This document shows, piece by piece, positions 43,939-52,646 of a stretch of 64,000 nucleotides of DNA (positions are counted from its first letter, which is position 1; the number at the start of each line of letters is the position of its first letter). The notes under the pieces were generated by a model. That model searched no databases. It was not told the DNA's origin and saw nothing but the letters and a program-made list of their open reading frames with translations. The stretch covers positions 154,249 through 218,248 of the forward strand of contig NZ_JASGBP010000003.1 in the NCBI RefSeq assembly GCF_030053345.1, in the 5' to 3' direction. This DNA is from Flavobacterium sedimenticola (GTDB lineage: Bacteria > Bacteroidota > Bacteroidia > Flavobacteriales > Flavobacteriaceae). The translations under genes were made by a program, and so were the position numbers.

Positions 43939-44613
43939 ATGATTACAAAAGAAGCCTTACAGTTTTTAAACGATTTGGTGGCCAACAATAACACCGATTG
44001 GATGCATGCCCATAAAAAAAGGTATGAACAATATAAAAAAGACTACCATCAGTTTATTGCTTCACTCCTAACGGAACTCAAAAAAGGAGATCCGACTCTG
44101 GAGTCGTTGGAAGTCAAAAACTGTACTTTCCGAATCAATCGCGACATTCGTTTTTCCAAAGACAAATCGCCTTACAAAACCAATATGGGCGCTTGGTTCA
44201 GCCAAGATAAATTTCGCAAAAACAGCCCGGGATACTATGTGCATTTCGAAAAAGGAAATTCCTTTATCGCCGGTGGTGTTTGGTGTCCGGAACCCGAAGA
44301 TTTGAAGAAGATTCGCAAGGAAATTGCCTTCTTTTACGACGATTTAAACGAAATTATCAACGATACTCATTTCAAAACCGAATTTAACGCCATCACTCGT
44401 GATGACGATAATGTCTTGAAAAAGGCCCCCAAAGATTACGCCCCCAATCATCCGGCCATTGAATTTTTAAAACTGAAAAGTTTTACGGCTTCACAAAAAA
44501 TAGATGATTCGCTTTTTACCCAAGAAGATTTCAGTATAAAAGTGGCTCAAAAGTTAATGGCACTCAAACCAATGAATGACTTTTTAAGAAGAGCTTTGGA
44601 CACTGATGATTAA
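43939..44613 (+). CDS. DUF2461 family protein
   Basis: A 224-residue member of DUF2461 (TIGR02453). Typical features: FLNDLVANNNTDWMHAHKKRYEQYKKDY, NRDIRFSKDKSPYKTNMGAWFS and SPGYYVHFEKGNSFIAGGVWCPEP. The function of this family is not known. It begins 1 bp after the rhodanese-thioredoxin gene and is followed 3 bp later by a glycosyltransferase, so all three are probably cotranscribed. Confidence 0.9.
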   Translation: MITKEALQFLNDLVANNNTDWMHAHKKRYEQYKKDYHQFIASLLTELKKGDPTLESLEVKNCTFRINRDIRFSKDKSPYKTNMGAWFSQDKFRKNSPGYYVHFEKGNSFIAGGVWCPEPEDLKKIRKEIAFFYDDLNEIINDTHFKTEFNAITRDDDNVLKKAPKDYAPNHPAIEFLKLKSFTASQKIDDSLFTQEDFSIKVAQKLMALKPMNDFLRRALDTDD

Positions 44614-44616
44614 TTA

Positions 44617-45684
44617 ATGACGAAAAAACGTATCCTTTTTTTAGGTGAAACCTATCGAGCCGACGCCATAACCTGGATGAACGGCCTCAGAGATTTTGGC
44701 GATTTTGAAATTGTAACCTGGGAACTCCAAACGGCCAACAACGGTATCAACCGATTGTTTCGTTTGTTAGAGTTAGCCAAAGCATTGCTGACCATAAAAA
44801 AAATCGCCAAAAGGTTACATCCTGATATGATTATTGCCGAAAGAACCACCAGCTACGGTTTTTTGGCGGCCTACTCCGGAATACAACCCATTGCCATCGC
44901 ACAACAAGGAATTACCGATTTATGGCCTGAAAACACGATTACTTATCCGTTAAAAAAAAGGATTCAAAAATATGCCTTCCAAAAAGCAAATCTTATTCAT
45001 GCTTGGGGAGAAGCCATGGCCGATCATATGAAGGTATCCGGAGATTACTCCAACAAAATCATGATTTTGCCTAAAGGGATTAACCTCGACTTCTTCGAAT
45101 TTCAGGATGCTTCCCATAGTCAAATGATTCATGCTGTGGTCACGCGTTCCTTATTTCCCGAATACCAACACCTTTTAATTTTAAAAGCGTTCGGCATTTT
45201 AAAACAAAAAAACATTCCGTTTAAATTAGTGATTATTGGTGACGGTCCGGAAATGAAAAATCTGAAAAATGCAGCCCGTCAACTCCAAATAGCGAATGAA
45301 ACAGAATTTACCGGATGGATAGAAAATACAAAAATTCCTACCTATCTTCAAGCGGCCAATTACTACATTAGCACTCCGGTAACCGAGGGCGTTTCCGCGT
45401 CTTTGTTTGAAGCGATGGCTTGTGGTTGTTTCCCCATTGTGAGTGATTTACCCGGCAATCAACATTGGATACAACAAAAAATAAACGGAATACTTGTTGG
45501 TGTCAAAAATGAGTTTAATTTAGCCGAAGAATTGCAGTGGGCTTTCCGCAATCCCGAATTTACACAAAAAGTAATTTTGGCCAATCGGAAATTTGTTGAA
45601 GAAAACGCCAACTACAAAATCAACATGAAAAAAATTGCCCTTAAATACCACGAACTAATCGCTGCTGTGTCAACCACAGTATAA
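44617..45684 (+). CDS. Glycosyltransferase family 4-like protein
   Basis: A 355-residue GT-B glycosyltransferase. The C-terminal donor-binding half has LVIIGDGPEMKNLKNAA, FTGWIENTKIPTYLQAANYYI, and the E-x7-E type stretch TEGVSASLFEAMACGCFPIVSD. The N-terminal half (ILFLGETYRADAITWMNGL) differs from typical GT4. It probably builds surface polysaccharide or glycan. It lies 4 bp before asnB, a pairing also seen in polysaccharide loci where AsnB-like enzymes amidate sugars. Confidence 0.87.
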   Translation: MTKKRILFLGETYRADAITWMNGLRDFGDFEIVTWELQTANNGINRLFRLLELAKALLTIKKIAKRLHPDMIIAERTTSYGFLAAYSGIQPIAIAQQGITDLWPENTITYPLKKRIQKYAFQKANLIHAWGEAMADHMKVSGDYSNKIMILPKGINLDFFEFQDASHSQMIHAVVTRSLFPEYQHLLILKAFGILKQKNIPFKLVIIGDGPEMKNLKNAARQLQIANETEFTGWIENTKIPTYLQAANYYISTPVTEGVSASLFEAMACGCFPIVSDLPGNQHWIQQKINGILVGVKNEFNLAEELQWAFRNPEFTQKVILANRKFVEENANYKINMKKIALKYHELIAAVSTTV

Positions 45685-45688
45685 CTTT

Positions 45689-47536
45689 ATGTGCGGCATA
45701 AACGGAATTTTGAACTTTAATCACCAAAAGGTTGATGAGCATCAACTGGTGAAAATGCGAGATATCCTCGAACATCGCGGACCGGACGACAAAGGTCTGT
45801 ATCTACAAAACAACATCGGTTTAGGACATCGTCGCTTATCTATTATTGACACTTCCGCTGCCGGACACCAACCCTTTATCTCTGAAAACGGACGCTATGT
45901 TATCGTTTTCAACGGTGAAATCTATAATTACCAATCGTTTTATCCCGAATTAAAGGCTAAAGGGATTACGCTGAAGTCGGGTTCCGATACCGAAGTACTC
46001 CTTTGTTTGTTTGAACTGTATGGTATGGCAATGCTGCATCGATTAAACGGGATGTTTGCTTTTGCCATTTGGGATACCCTTGAGAAAAAACTCTTCTTGT
46101 GCCGAGATCGTATGGGTGTTAAACCGTTGTACTATTCTTTTCAACAACACACCCTTTATTTTGCTTCGGAACAAAAAGCCCTTTTTGCCGCCGGTGTCAC
46201 CCTCGGAATTTCAGAGAACGGGATGGAAGAATATATCTACAACCGCTTTGTGGCCGGTGAAAACACCTTGTTTCAAAATGTAAAAAAACTACTGCCCGGT
46301 CATTATATGGTGGTCGATCAAAACGGACAACGGCATACCGAAAGATGGTGGAATTTGAAACATGAGATCCAAAACCACAGTACGATTGCCAATCCGAAAA
46401 AATGGTTTGAGGAAACCTTCTTTGATTCGGTAAAACTGCGCATGGTAAGCGACGTTCCCGTAGGCGTATTGCTCAGTGGCGGATTGGATTCCTGTTCTAT
46501 CTTATCGGCGTTGTACCATCAACATTTTAAAAATATTGAAACGTTTAATATCAGCTTCTCCGAGCAAGAGCATAATGAGTATCATTTGGCCAAAAAAATA
46601 ACCGACGAATACCATTACATCCTCAATCATACCCGACTCGAAAATGACAATTTGTATGAAAACTTGATTGAGTCCTCTTATTATCAAGACGAACCGATAA
46701 TGCATCTCAACGAGCCGCATTTATTAGCCATTGCTAAATTGGCCAAACCTAAGGTAAAAGTACTGCTTTCGGGGGAGGGCGCCGATGAACTCATGGGTGG
46801 TTATGTGCGCTACAAAGCACTCAAAAACCCCTCGTTACTCAAAGTGATTGCTCAAATCTCGAAATTTGAAACGTTTACCAAAAGACCGCGCTTTGACAAA
46901 TTGTTGCGCTACTCTAAAATCAGCAGTAATGCCGATTTGGTCATTTTTAACGGTTCCAATGTGTATCCGGAAGACATCAATTTGTTTTACGGCAACCGAA
47001 AGAAACCAGTGAATGAATACCGCTATTTCATATTAAAAGAGGCTCAGGAATTGTACCCGTACGATTTGCAGCGTCAGGCGTTGTATTTCGACCAGCATAC
47101 TTATTTGTGTTCCCTCCTCGATCGCAATGACCGTTGTACTATGGGAACTTCCATCGAGTGTCGCGAACCTTTTCTAGACCAACGTTTGGTAACCGGATTA
47201 GGCACCTTGGATAACAAATGGATGTTTACCGGAAAAAAAGGAAAATTCATTCTCAAAACCACTATGGAAGATAAACTTCCAAGGGAAATCATCGATTTCA
47301 GAAAGATTGGTCTGAGTGCGCCTTGGGGAAGTTATTTGTTGCGATTCCCGAGGTTCAATGAAGAATTGGAAAATTTTGCGGTAAGTGATATTTTTCAAAT
47401 GCCTTTCTTTGAGAACCTTGACGGCAAAAAATTGGTGGCCGAAATCAGAAAGGAAAACACCAAAATTTTGCCTTACGTAATGCCGTTGTTTATGCTTCAC
47501 AAATGGCAAAAACATTACTACAAGAAATTCGTTTAA
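45689..47536 (+). CDS. asnB: Asparagine synthase (glutamine-hydrolysing)
   Basis: A 615-residue class II amidotransferase. Cys2 (MCGINGIL) is the nucleophile of the glutaminase domain (1-200, with EHRGPDDKG and FNGEIYNYQ). The synthetase domain has the PP-loop LLSGGLDSCSI (near residue 258) and GEGADELMGGY. It either makes asparagine or, given its glycosyltransferase neighbour and small class of surface AsnB homologues, amidates a cell-surface sugar. The sequence alone does not decide. Confidence 0.92.
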   Translation: MCGINGILNFNHQKVDEHQLVKMRDILEHRGPDDKGLYLQNNIGLGHRRLSIIDTSAAGHQPFISENGRYVIVFNGEIYNYQSFYPELKAKGITLKSGSDTEVLLCLFELYGMAMLHRLNGMFAFAIWDTLEKKLFLCRDRMGVKPLYYSFQQHTLYFASEQKALFAAGVTLGISENGMEEYIYNRFVAGENTLFQNVKKLLPGHYMVVDQNGQRHTERWWNLKHEIQNHSTIANPKKWFEETFFDSVKLRMVSDVPVGVLLSGGLDSCSILSALYHQHFKNIETFNISFSEQEHNEYHLAKKITDEYHYILNHTRLENDNLYENLIESSYYQDEPIMHLNEPHLLAIAKLAKPKVKVLLSGEGADELMGGYVRYKALKNPSLLKVIAQISKFETFTKRPRFDKLLRYSKISSNADLVIFNGSNVYPEDINLFYGNRKKPVNEYRYFILKEAQELYPYDLQRQALYFDQHTYLCSLLDRNDRCTMGTSIECREPFLDQRLVTGLGTLDNKWMFTGKKGKFILKTTMEDKLPREIIDFRKIGLSAPWGSYLLRFPRFNEELENFAVSDIFQMPFFENLDGKKLVAEIRKENTKILPYVMPLFMLHKWQKHYYKKFV

Positions 47537-47581
47537 CGAAAAGGATTGTTTATTTTTGTAAGCGATCTATACTTTGTACTA

Positions 47582-48595
47582 ATGACCATTCAGCATCAAT
47601 TTTCTTTAAAAAAATACAACACTTTTGGTATTGAAGCCAAAGCACACGAATTTGTAGCCGTTCAAACCGTTGCAGAATTAAAAAAGGTACTCTCCGAAAA
47701 TCAGGATAAACCCAAATTTATTCTCGGCGGCGGTAGCAATATGCTTTTAACCCAAGACATTGAGGCCTTGGTAATTCACGTCGATTTAAAAGGAAAACGA
47801 ATTCTCCAAGAAGATGAAGATTTCGTTTGGGTGGAAAGTATGGCCGGGGAAAACTGGCACGAGTTTGTCCTTTGGACTATTGACCAAAACTTTGGTGGCT
47901 TAGAAAATATGTCGCTTATTCCCGGAAATGTTGGTACAACGCCGGTTCAAAATATTGGAGCCTACGGTGTTGAAATTAAAGATACCTTCGTGTCTTGTGA
48001 TGCCGTTCATATTGCCACACAACAAACCAAAACATTTACCAAAGAAGAATGCCGTTTCGGCTACCGGGAAAGCATCTTTAAGCAAGAAGCTAAAGACCAA
48101 TATGTTATTACCTCAGTAGTTTTTAAGCTCACTAAAAGAAATCACCACATCCATATTGCTTACGGTGATATCACTCAAGAATTAGAAAGTCAAAACGTGG
48201 TGACGCCAACGTTAAAAGACGTTTCCAATGCGGTTATTGCTATTCGTCAACGTAAATTACCTAATCCGGCGGTTTTGGGTAACAGCGGTAGCTTTTTTAA
48301 AAATCCGGTCATTTCCAAACAGCAGTTTGAAACCGTTCAGCAACAATATTCGGACATTAAATTTTACGAAGTGTCGCCCACTGAAGTCAAGGTTCCGGCC
48401 GGTTGGTTGATTGAACAAGCCGGATACAAAGGATTTCGTCGCGGGGATGCCGGTGTGCATAAAAATCAAGCGCTCGTATTGGTTAATTACGGTCAGGCTA
48501 CCGGACAAGAAATCTTGGCATTGGCTAAAGAAGTACAACAAGCCGTGTTTGATAAATACGGCATCGCCATTGAAGCCGAAGTTAATGTAATCTAA
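47582..48595 (+). CDS. murB: UDP-N-acetylenolpyruvoylglucosamine reductase
   Basis: A 337-residue FAD enzyme that makes UDP-MurNAc for peptidoglycan. Motifs: KKYNTFGIEAKA, ILGGGSNMLL, GLENMSLIPGNVGTTPVQNIGAYG, RFGYRESIFK and GNSGSFFKNP, which holds the catalytic Ser. This is the type I (E. coli-like) form. I start at the ATG at 47582 (MTIQHQFSLKKYNTFG), 12 codons inside the longest frame; a TATTTTTG box lies at 47551-47558. Confidence 0.96.
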   Translation: MTIQHQFSLKKYNTFGIEAKAHEFVAVQTVAELKKVLSENQDKPKFILGGGSNMLLTQDIEALVIHVDLKGKRILQEDEDFVWVESMAGENWHEFVLWTIDQNFGGLENMSLIPGNVGTTPVQNIGAYGVEIKDTFVSCDAVHIATQQTKTFTKEECRFGYRESIFKQEAKDQYVITSVVFKLTKRNHHIHIAYGDITQELESQNVVTPTLKDVSNAVIAIRQRKLPNPAVLGNSGSFFKNPVISKQQFETVQQQYSDIKFYEVSPTEVKVPAGWLIEQAGYKGFRRGDAGVHKNQALVLVNYGQATGQEILALAKEVQQAVFDKYGIAIEAEVNVI

Positions 48596-48681
48596 AAAAA
48601 GTATTAGGAAAAGGCAAAAGGATAAGTTTCCGATTAATCTGCCAACTCATTCGCAAAGCTTTTTACCTATCGTTAAAAAGA

Positions 48682-49185
48682 ATGAAAACCATCATCGAAA
48701 CCAAGCGTTGTTATTTAAGAGAATTTTCCGTCGATGACGCGCAACATTTCTATGATTTAAATACCGATAAAGAAGTCATCAAGTATACCGGAGATGTGGC
48801 TTTTCAAAACGTACAAGAAGCACGTTCTTTTTTGGAAAATTACCATCAGTACCAACAATACGGTTATGGTCGTTGGGCCGTAATCCACAAAGAAACCGGT
48901 GAATTCCTGGGTTGGTGTGGGTTGAAATTCTCGCCCGATGACAATGAAACTGACTTAGGCTTTCGTTTCTTCCGAAAATATTGGAATCAAGGGTATGCTA
49001 CTGAAACCGCTAAAGCATGTATTGACTATGGCTTTAATGAGTTGCAACTCATCAAAATCGTAGGTCGTGCCATGGAAGCCAATACGGCTTCCATTAGAGT
49101 ATTAGAAAAAGTAGGCATGTCATTCGTAGGCAAATTTGAATTCGACTTACACGACGGCGTTCTATATCAAATCGAAAAAAAATAA
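48682..49185 (+). CDS. GNAT-family N-acetyltransferase (RimJ/RimL-like)
   Basis: A 167-residue GNAT enzyme with acetyl-CoA-binding motif RKYWNQGYATETAKACIDYGF and start IETKRCYLREFSVDDAQHFYDL. NTASIRVLEKVGMSFVG closes the fold. Such enzymes acetylate protein N-termini, small molecules or antibiotics; the substrate is unknown. It is 2 bp before the PaiB-like gene, echoing the paiAB arrangement of Bacillus, although PaiA is a different GNAT. Confidence 0.9.
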   Translation: MKTIIETKRCYLREFSVDDAQHFYDLNTDKEVIKYTGDVAFQNVQEARSFLENYHQYQQYGYGRWAVIHKETGEFLGWCGLKFSPDDNETDLGFRFFRKYWNQGYATETAKACIDYGFNELQLIKIVGRAMEANTASIRVLEKVGMSFVGKFEFDLHDGVLYQIEKK

Positions 49186-49187
49186 TT

Positions 49188-49799
49188 ATGTATATCCCCG
49201 AGATTTATAAAAACGAAAACCAAGAAGAAATCGAAAACTTTATCCATCAAAACGGTTTTGCGATCATCATCAACCAAACCGAAGGTAAATTGTGGGCCAC
49301 TCACACCCCGCTGCTTTTAGACACCAATGAAAACGGTAAAAAAATATTGGTCGGTCATATTTCTAAAGCCAATCCGCAAGGCCAAAGCTTTAGTACTAAT
49401 GATGACGTTTTGGTAGTCTTTACCGGACCACACAGCTATATTTCATCGTCTTGGTACGATCATGAAAATGTCCCTACGTGGAATTACTTAGCCGTACATG
49501 TTTACGGGAAAGTACAAGTTTACAATCACGAGAAAGCGGTGGATTCGTTGAAAAAATTAGTGGATAAATACGAAGCTAAATCGGAACGCCCGGTACGCGT
49601 GGAAAATTTATCTGAAAAAACCATGCGGGAAGCCCGTGGCATTACCGCTTTCGAAATTGTTATTACGGCCCTGGAAGCGAAGAAAAAATTATCCCAAAAC
49701 CGAGATGACAAAAACTATCAAAACATCATCCGGGAACTCGAAAAAACCAATGAGAATCAAGCGATTGCTGTTGCCGCTGAAATGAGAAAAAACCGCTAG
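49188..49799 (+). CDS. PaiB-like FMN-binding split-barrel protein
   Basis: A 203-residue member of the FMN_bind_2/PaiB family. Motifs: MYIPEIYKNENQEEIENFI, HISKANPQGQSF, FTGPHSYISSSWYDHENVPTWNYLAVHVYGK, and a conserved late stretch REARGITAFEIVITALEAKKKLSQNR. In Bacillus, PaiB affects sporulation and protease genes; here no DNA-binding domain is evident, so a flavin or haem-related role is just as likely. It forms an operon with the GNAT gene. Confidence 0.88.
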   Translation: MYIPEIYKNENQEEIENFIHQNGFAIIINQTEGKLWATHTPLLLDTNENGKKILVGHISKANPQGQSFSTNDDVLVVFTGPHSYISSSWYDHENVPTWNYLAVHVYGKVQVYNHEKAVDSLKKLVDKYEAKSERPVRVENLSEKTMREARGITAFEIVITALEAKKKLSQNRDDKNYQNIIRELEKTNENQAIAVAAEMRKNR

Positions 49800-49817
49800 G
49801 AATTTGTTTCAAATCCC

Positions 49818-49848
49818 TTGATTATTGCCGTTAGAATAACTACATTTG
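49818..49848 (+). promoter_or_regulatory. Bacteroidetes-type promoter of the GT2 gene
   Basis: TTG at 49818-49820 and TACATTTG at 49841-49848, 20 bp apart, fit the consensus well. The ATG follows at 49877. Confidence 0.75.
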
Positions 49849-49876
49849 CACACCTTTTAAAAGTCGAAAATATAGT

Positions 49877-50983
49877 ATGTTATTACCCGTTTTCTGTTTA
49901 TTTATCGCCGTAGTGGTTATTCAATTTGTGTATTACATCATCATTTTCGGTAAGTTTTCTTTTGCCAAACCACAAACATTAACGCCAAAGAGAGTACCTA
50001 TTTCGGTGATTGTTTGTGCCAAAAATGAAGAGGAAAATGTAAAGAAATTTGTGCCTTTGTTGGCCGAACAAGATTATCATACTTTTGAAATTGTTTTGAT
50101 TGACGACGCTTCCAGCGACAATACTCTGGAAATTTTTGAAGCTTTTGAAAAGCAATATCCCAACATTAAACTGGTGAAAGTAGAAAACAATGAAGCTTTT
50201 TGGGGTAACAAAAAGTTTGCCCTTACCTTGGGAATCAAAGCGGCTAAATACGAATACTTGCTGTTTACAGATGCCGATTGTTACCCGACTTCCAAAGATT
50301 GGATTACGAGTATGAGCGCGCAGTTTACGCCGCAAAAAAATATCGTATTGGGTTATGGTGCTTACGACAAAATTGCCAATTCGTTTCTAAATAAAATCAT
50401 TCGTTTTGAAACTTTGCTCACGGCCACGCAGTATTTTTCATGGGCCAAAATCGGGAAGCCGTATATGGGTATCGGGCGAAACATGGCTTACAAACGAGAA
50501 GAATTTTTTAAAGTACGTGGTTTTATGGATCACATGAAATTGCGCTCGGGCGATGACGATTTGTTCATCAATCAGGCCGCAACGAGCGAAAACACCACCA
50601 TATGTTATTTGCCGGACAGCTTTACCTATTCGGAACCGAAAAAATCGTTCAAAGAATGGTTTACTCAAAAAAGAAGACACGTTTCGACAGCCAAACATTA
50701 CAAGATGTTTGACCGCAACCAATTAGGGCTTTTTTATCTTTCGCAATTGTTATTTTTAGTATTGCCGATAATATTGCTGTTATTTCAATTTCAATGGATT
50801 GCTGTAGTGAGTATCATTGGATTCCGTTATTTATTTGCCTGGTTAACCTTAGGTTTTGCTGCCGGCAAACTGAAAGAAAAAGATGTGATGTATTGGTTTC
50901 CCATCATTGAAATCATTTTAATTTTCACCCAACTCAACGTATTTATTACCAATACATTCTCAAAACCGGTACATTGGAAATAA
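49877..50983 (+). CDS. Membrane glycosyltransferase family 2
   Basis: A 368-residue GT-A enzyme: N-terminal helix (1-24), catalytic domain with PISVIVCAKNEEENV, IVLIDDASSDNT, FTDADCYPTSKDW (DxD-type metal site), and RSGDDDLFINQA with a QKRRH-like KRRHVSTAKHYK. C-terminal helices lie at about 287-310, 312-330 and 340-360. This fits processive or polyprenyl-linked glycosyltransferases. The last bases overlap the start of the sigma-factor gene by 10 bp. Confidence 0.9.
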   Translation: MLLPVFCLFIAVVVIQFVYYIIIFGKFSFAKPQTLTPKRVPISVIVCAKNEEENVKKFVPLLAEQDYHTFEIVLIDDASSDNTLEIFEAFEKQYPNIKLVKVENNEAFWGNKKFALTLGIKAAKYEYLLFTDADCYPTSKDWITSMSAQFTPQKNIVLGYGAYDKIANSFLNKIIRFETLLTATQYFSWAKIGKPYMGIGRNMAYKREEFFKVRGFMDHMKLRSGDDDLFINQAATSENTTICYLPDSFTYSEPKKSFKEWFTQKRRHVSTAKHYKMFDRNQLGLFYLSQLLFLVLPIILLLFQFQWIAVVSIIGFRYLFAWLTLGFAAGKLKEKDVMYWFPIIEIILIFTQLNVFITNTFSKPVHWK

Positions 50984-51525
50984 ACAAATACATAGAAAAA
51001 GCCAAAAAAGGCGACCAGGTCGCTTTTACCTATCTTCTGGATCATTATTGGAACGAGGTATACGGCTTTATGCTGAAACGTACCGAAAACGAAACCGATG
51101 CGGAGGACATTACCATCGAGACTTTTTCGAAAGCTTTTGACAAAATTGCTACCTACAATCCCGAATTTCAGTTCAATACCTGGTTGATTGCCATTGCTAA
51201 AAATGTTCACATCGATTTATTGCGCAAGAAGAAGTCGACTCTTTTTGTGGAAATCACCGATGAAGAAGATCAACAAGCCTATAATATTGCCGACAGCTCT
51301 CCTTCGGCGGAAGACGAATTGATTACCGAGCAAAATCTTTCCCGCTTATTACAATTCATCAAAGAATTAAAACCGCATTATCAGGAAGTTATTCAATTGC
51401 GTTACTTTCAGGAAATGAGCTATCAGGAAATCGCCGAACACCTCAACGAACCATTGAGCAATGTGAAAATCAAGTTACTGCGCGCCAAAAAATTGCTGGC
51501 TGAGATTATCGAAAACAAACGATAA
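50974..51525 (+). CDS. ECF-type RNA polymerase sigma factor
   Basis: A 183-residue sigma-70 family protein with region 2 (AFTYLLDHYWNEVYGFMLKRTENETDAEDITIETFSKAF, FQFNTWLIAIAKNVHIDLLR) and region 4 (ELKPHYQEVIQLRYFQEMSYQEIAEHLNEPLSNVKIKLLRAKKLL). It starts at a TTG (50974), 10 bp inside the glycosyltransferase gene, so it is probably coupled to it. No anti-sigma gene follows. Its regulon is unknown. Confidence 0.9.
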   Translation: MEINKYIEKAKKGDQVAFTYLLDHYWNEVYGFMLKRTENETDAEDITIETFSKAFDKIATYNPEFQFNTWLIAIAKNVHIDLLRKKKSTLFVEITDEEDQQAYNIADSSPSAEDELITEQNLSRLLQFIKELKPHYQEVIQLRYFQEMSYQEIAEHLNEPLSNVKIKLLRAKKLLAEIIENKR

Positions 51526-51695
51526 TCTTCAATTTATTTCCTAAAATTTTAAACCAATCCCAACCTTTTAACAAATAATGCGCTCTATAGCTAAAAATAG
51601 ACCGCATTATTTATACTATTTTAATCTTTGTTGCGTTATAACAATAAACATCTTGCTTATGTAGTATAAATACTTAACTCTAAAACCATATAATT

Positions 51696-52529
51696 ATGTC
51701 AAACGTTAGTATTTATGAAAAAAACTGGATTGATCTGGTTTTTGAAGGCAAAAACAAAGAGTATGGCGCTTACCAATTACGCCGGCAAAATACCCGAACC
51801 ACTTTATTAGCTTTGATAAGCGGCACTGTTTTCTTCTGCTCTGCTATCGGGTTGGGATTCTTTCTGACTTCCTTTAGTGATGAATCAAACCTCAATCCGC
51901 TTCCGCCCGATGTAGTGATTGCAGTATCCAACTACAACAATCCGCCGGAAAAAGAAGAACCTGAAAAAGAAGCGGCTGCTCCTAAAAAAGAAGAACCGCT
52001 CAAGGAAGTAAAAAGCAAAGAATTGACCAATCCCGTAGTGGTAAAGCATACCGAAAATCCGGACGATATTACCCCGAACAAGGAAATAAAAAACACTGCG
52101 GAAAATCCGACCGAAGGTGGAAACACTAACGGAACTTCTGCTCCTGGTACCGGCGGAGAAACGCCGGGCATTGGTAATCCTGATCCCGGAAGTACTAAAA
52201 ACAACGGCGTAGTTACTACCGACAAGTTAGACCGACTTCCTGAATATCCCGGTGGCATCAATCGATTCTATGCTTATGTCAGCAAAAACATCTCTAAGCC
52301 CGAAATTGATGAAGATTCAGGAGAGATTACCATGAGCGTTATCATGTCGTTTGTGATTGAAAAAGACGGTTCGATGACCGAAATCAGAGCTTTGCGCAGT
52401 ACCGATGCGAATTTAGAAAAAGAAGCCATCCGGGTATTAAGAGCCTCCAAAGTGAAATGGGAACCGGGTATGAAAGACGGTAATCCGGTACGAACACTCT
52501 ACATGCTTCCTATAAAAGTGAAAATGTAA
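51696..52529 (+). CDS. TonB-like energy transducer
   Basis: A 277-residue protein: short cytoplasmic N-terminus (starts MSNVSIYEKNWIDLVFEGKNKEYGAYQLRR, a form typical of Bacteroidetes TonB), one transmembrane helix (about 34-56), a Pro/Glu/Lys-rich periplasmic linker (about 75-165) with PAEKEEP-like repeats, and a TonB C-terminal domain (about 185-277, GGINRFYAYVSKNIS, MSVIMSFVIEKDGSMTEIRAL). It would pass proton-motive energy to SusCD/TonB-dependent receptors. ExbB/ExbD are not adjacent. A terminator follows. Confidence 0.9.
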   Translation: MSNVSIYEKNWIDLVFEGKNKEYGAYQLRRQNTRTTLLALISGTVFFCSAIGLGFFLTSFSDESNLNPLPPDVVIAVSNYNNPPEKEEPEKEAAAPKKEEPLKEVKSKELTNPVVVKHTENPDDITPNKEIKNTAENPTEGGNTNGTSAPGTGGETPGIGNPDPGSTKNNGVVTTDKLDRLPEYPGGINRFYAYVSKNISKPEIDEDSGEITMSVIMSFVIEKDGSMTEIRALRSTDANLEKEAIRVLRASKVKWEPGMKDGNPVRTLYMLPIKVKM

Positions 52530-52537
52530 TTCCTGAA

Positions 52538-52566
52538 AACCGCTTCTTTCAGAAGCGGTTTTTTGT
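52538..52566 (+). terminator. Rho-independent terminator of the TonB-like gene
   Basis: A perfect 10-bp stem AACCGCTTCT/AGAAGCGGTT (52538-52547 with 52551-52560, loop TTC) followed by TTTTG. Confidence 0.93.
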
Positions 52567-52610
52567 TGAAAAAAGTTGTAAAACATTAACTGTATTTTAG
52601 AATTTCAAAG

Positions 52611-52641
52611 TTTTGATTTAAATGAAATATTGGTATTATTG
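52611..52641 (+). promoter_or_regulatory. Possible promoter of the first serine hydrolase
   Basis: TTTTG at 52611-52615 and TATTATTG at 52634-52641, 18 bp apart, match the consensus with one mismatch. The ATG at 52647 is close, so the leader would be very short. Confidence 0.45.
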
Positions 52642-52646
52642 CAGTT

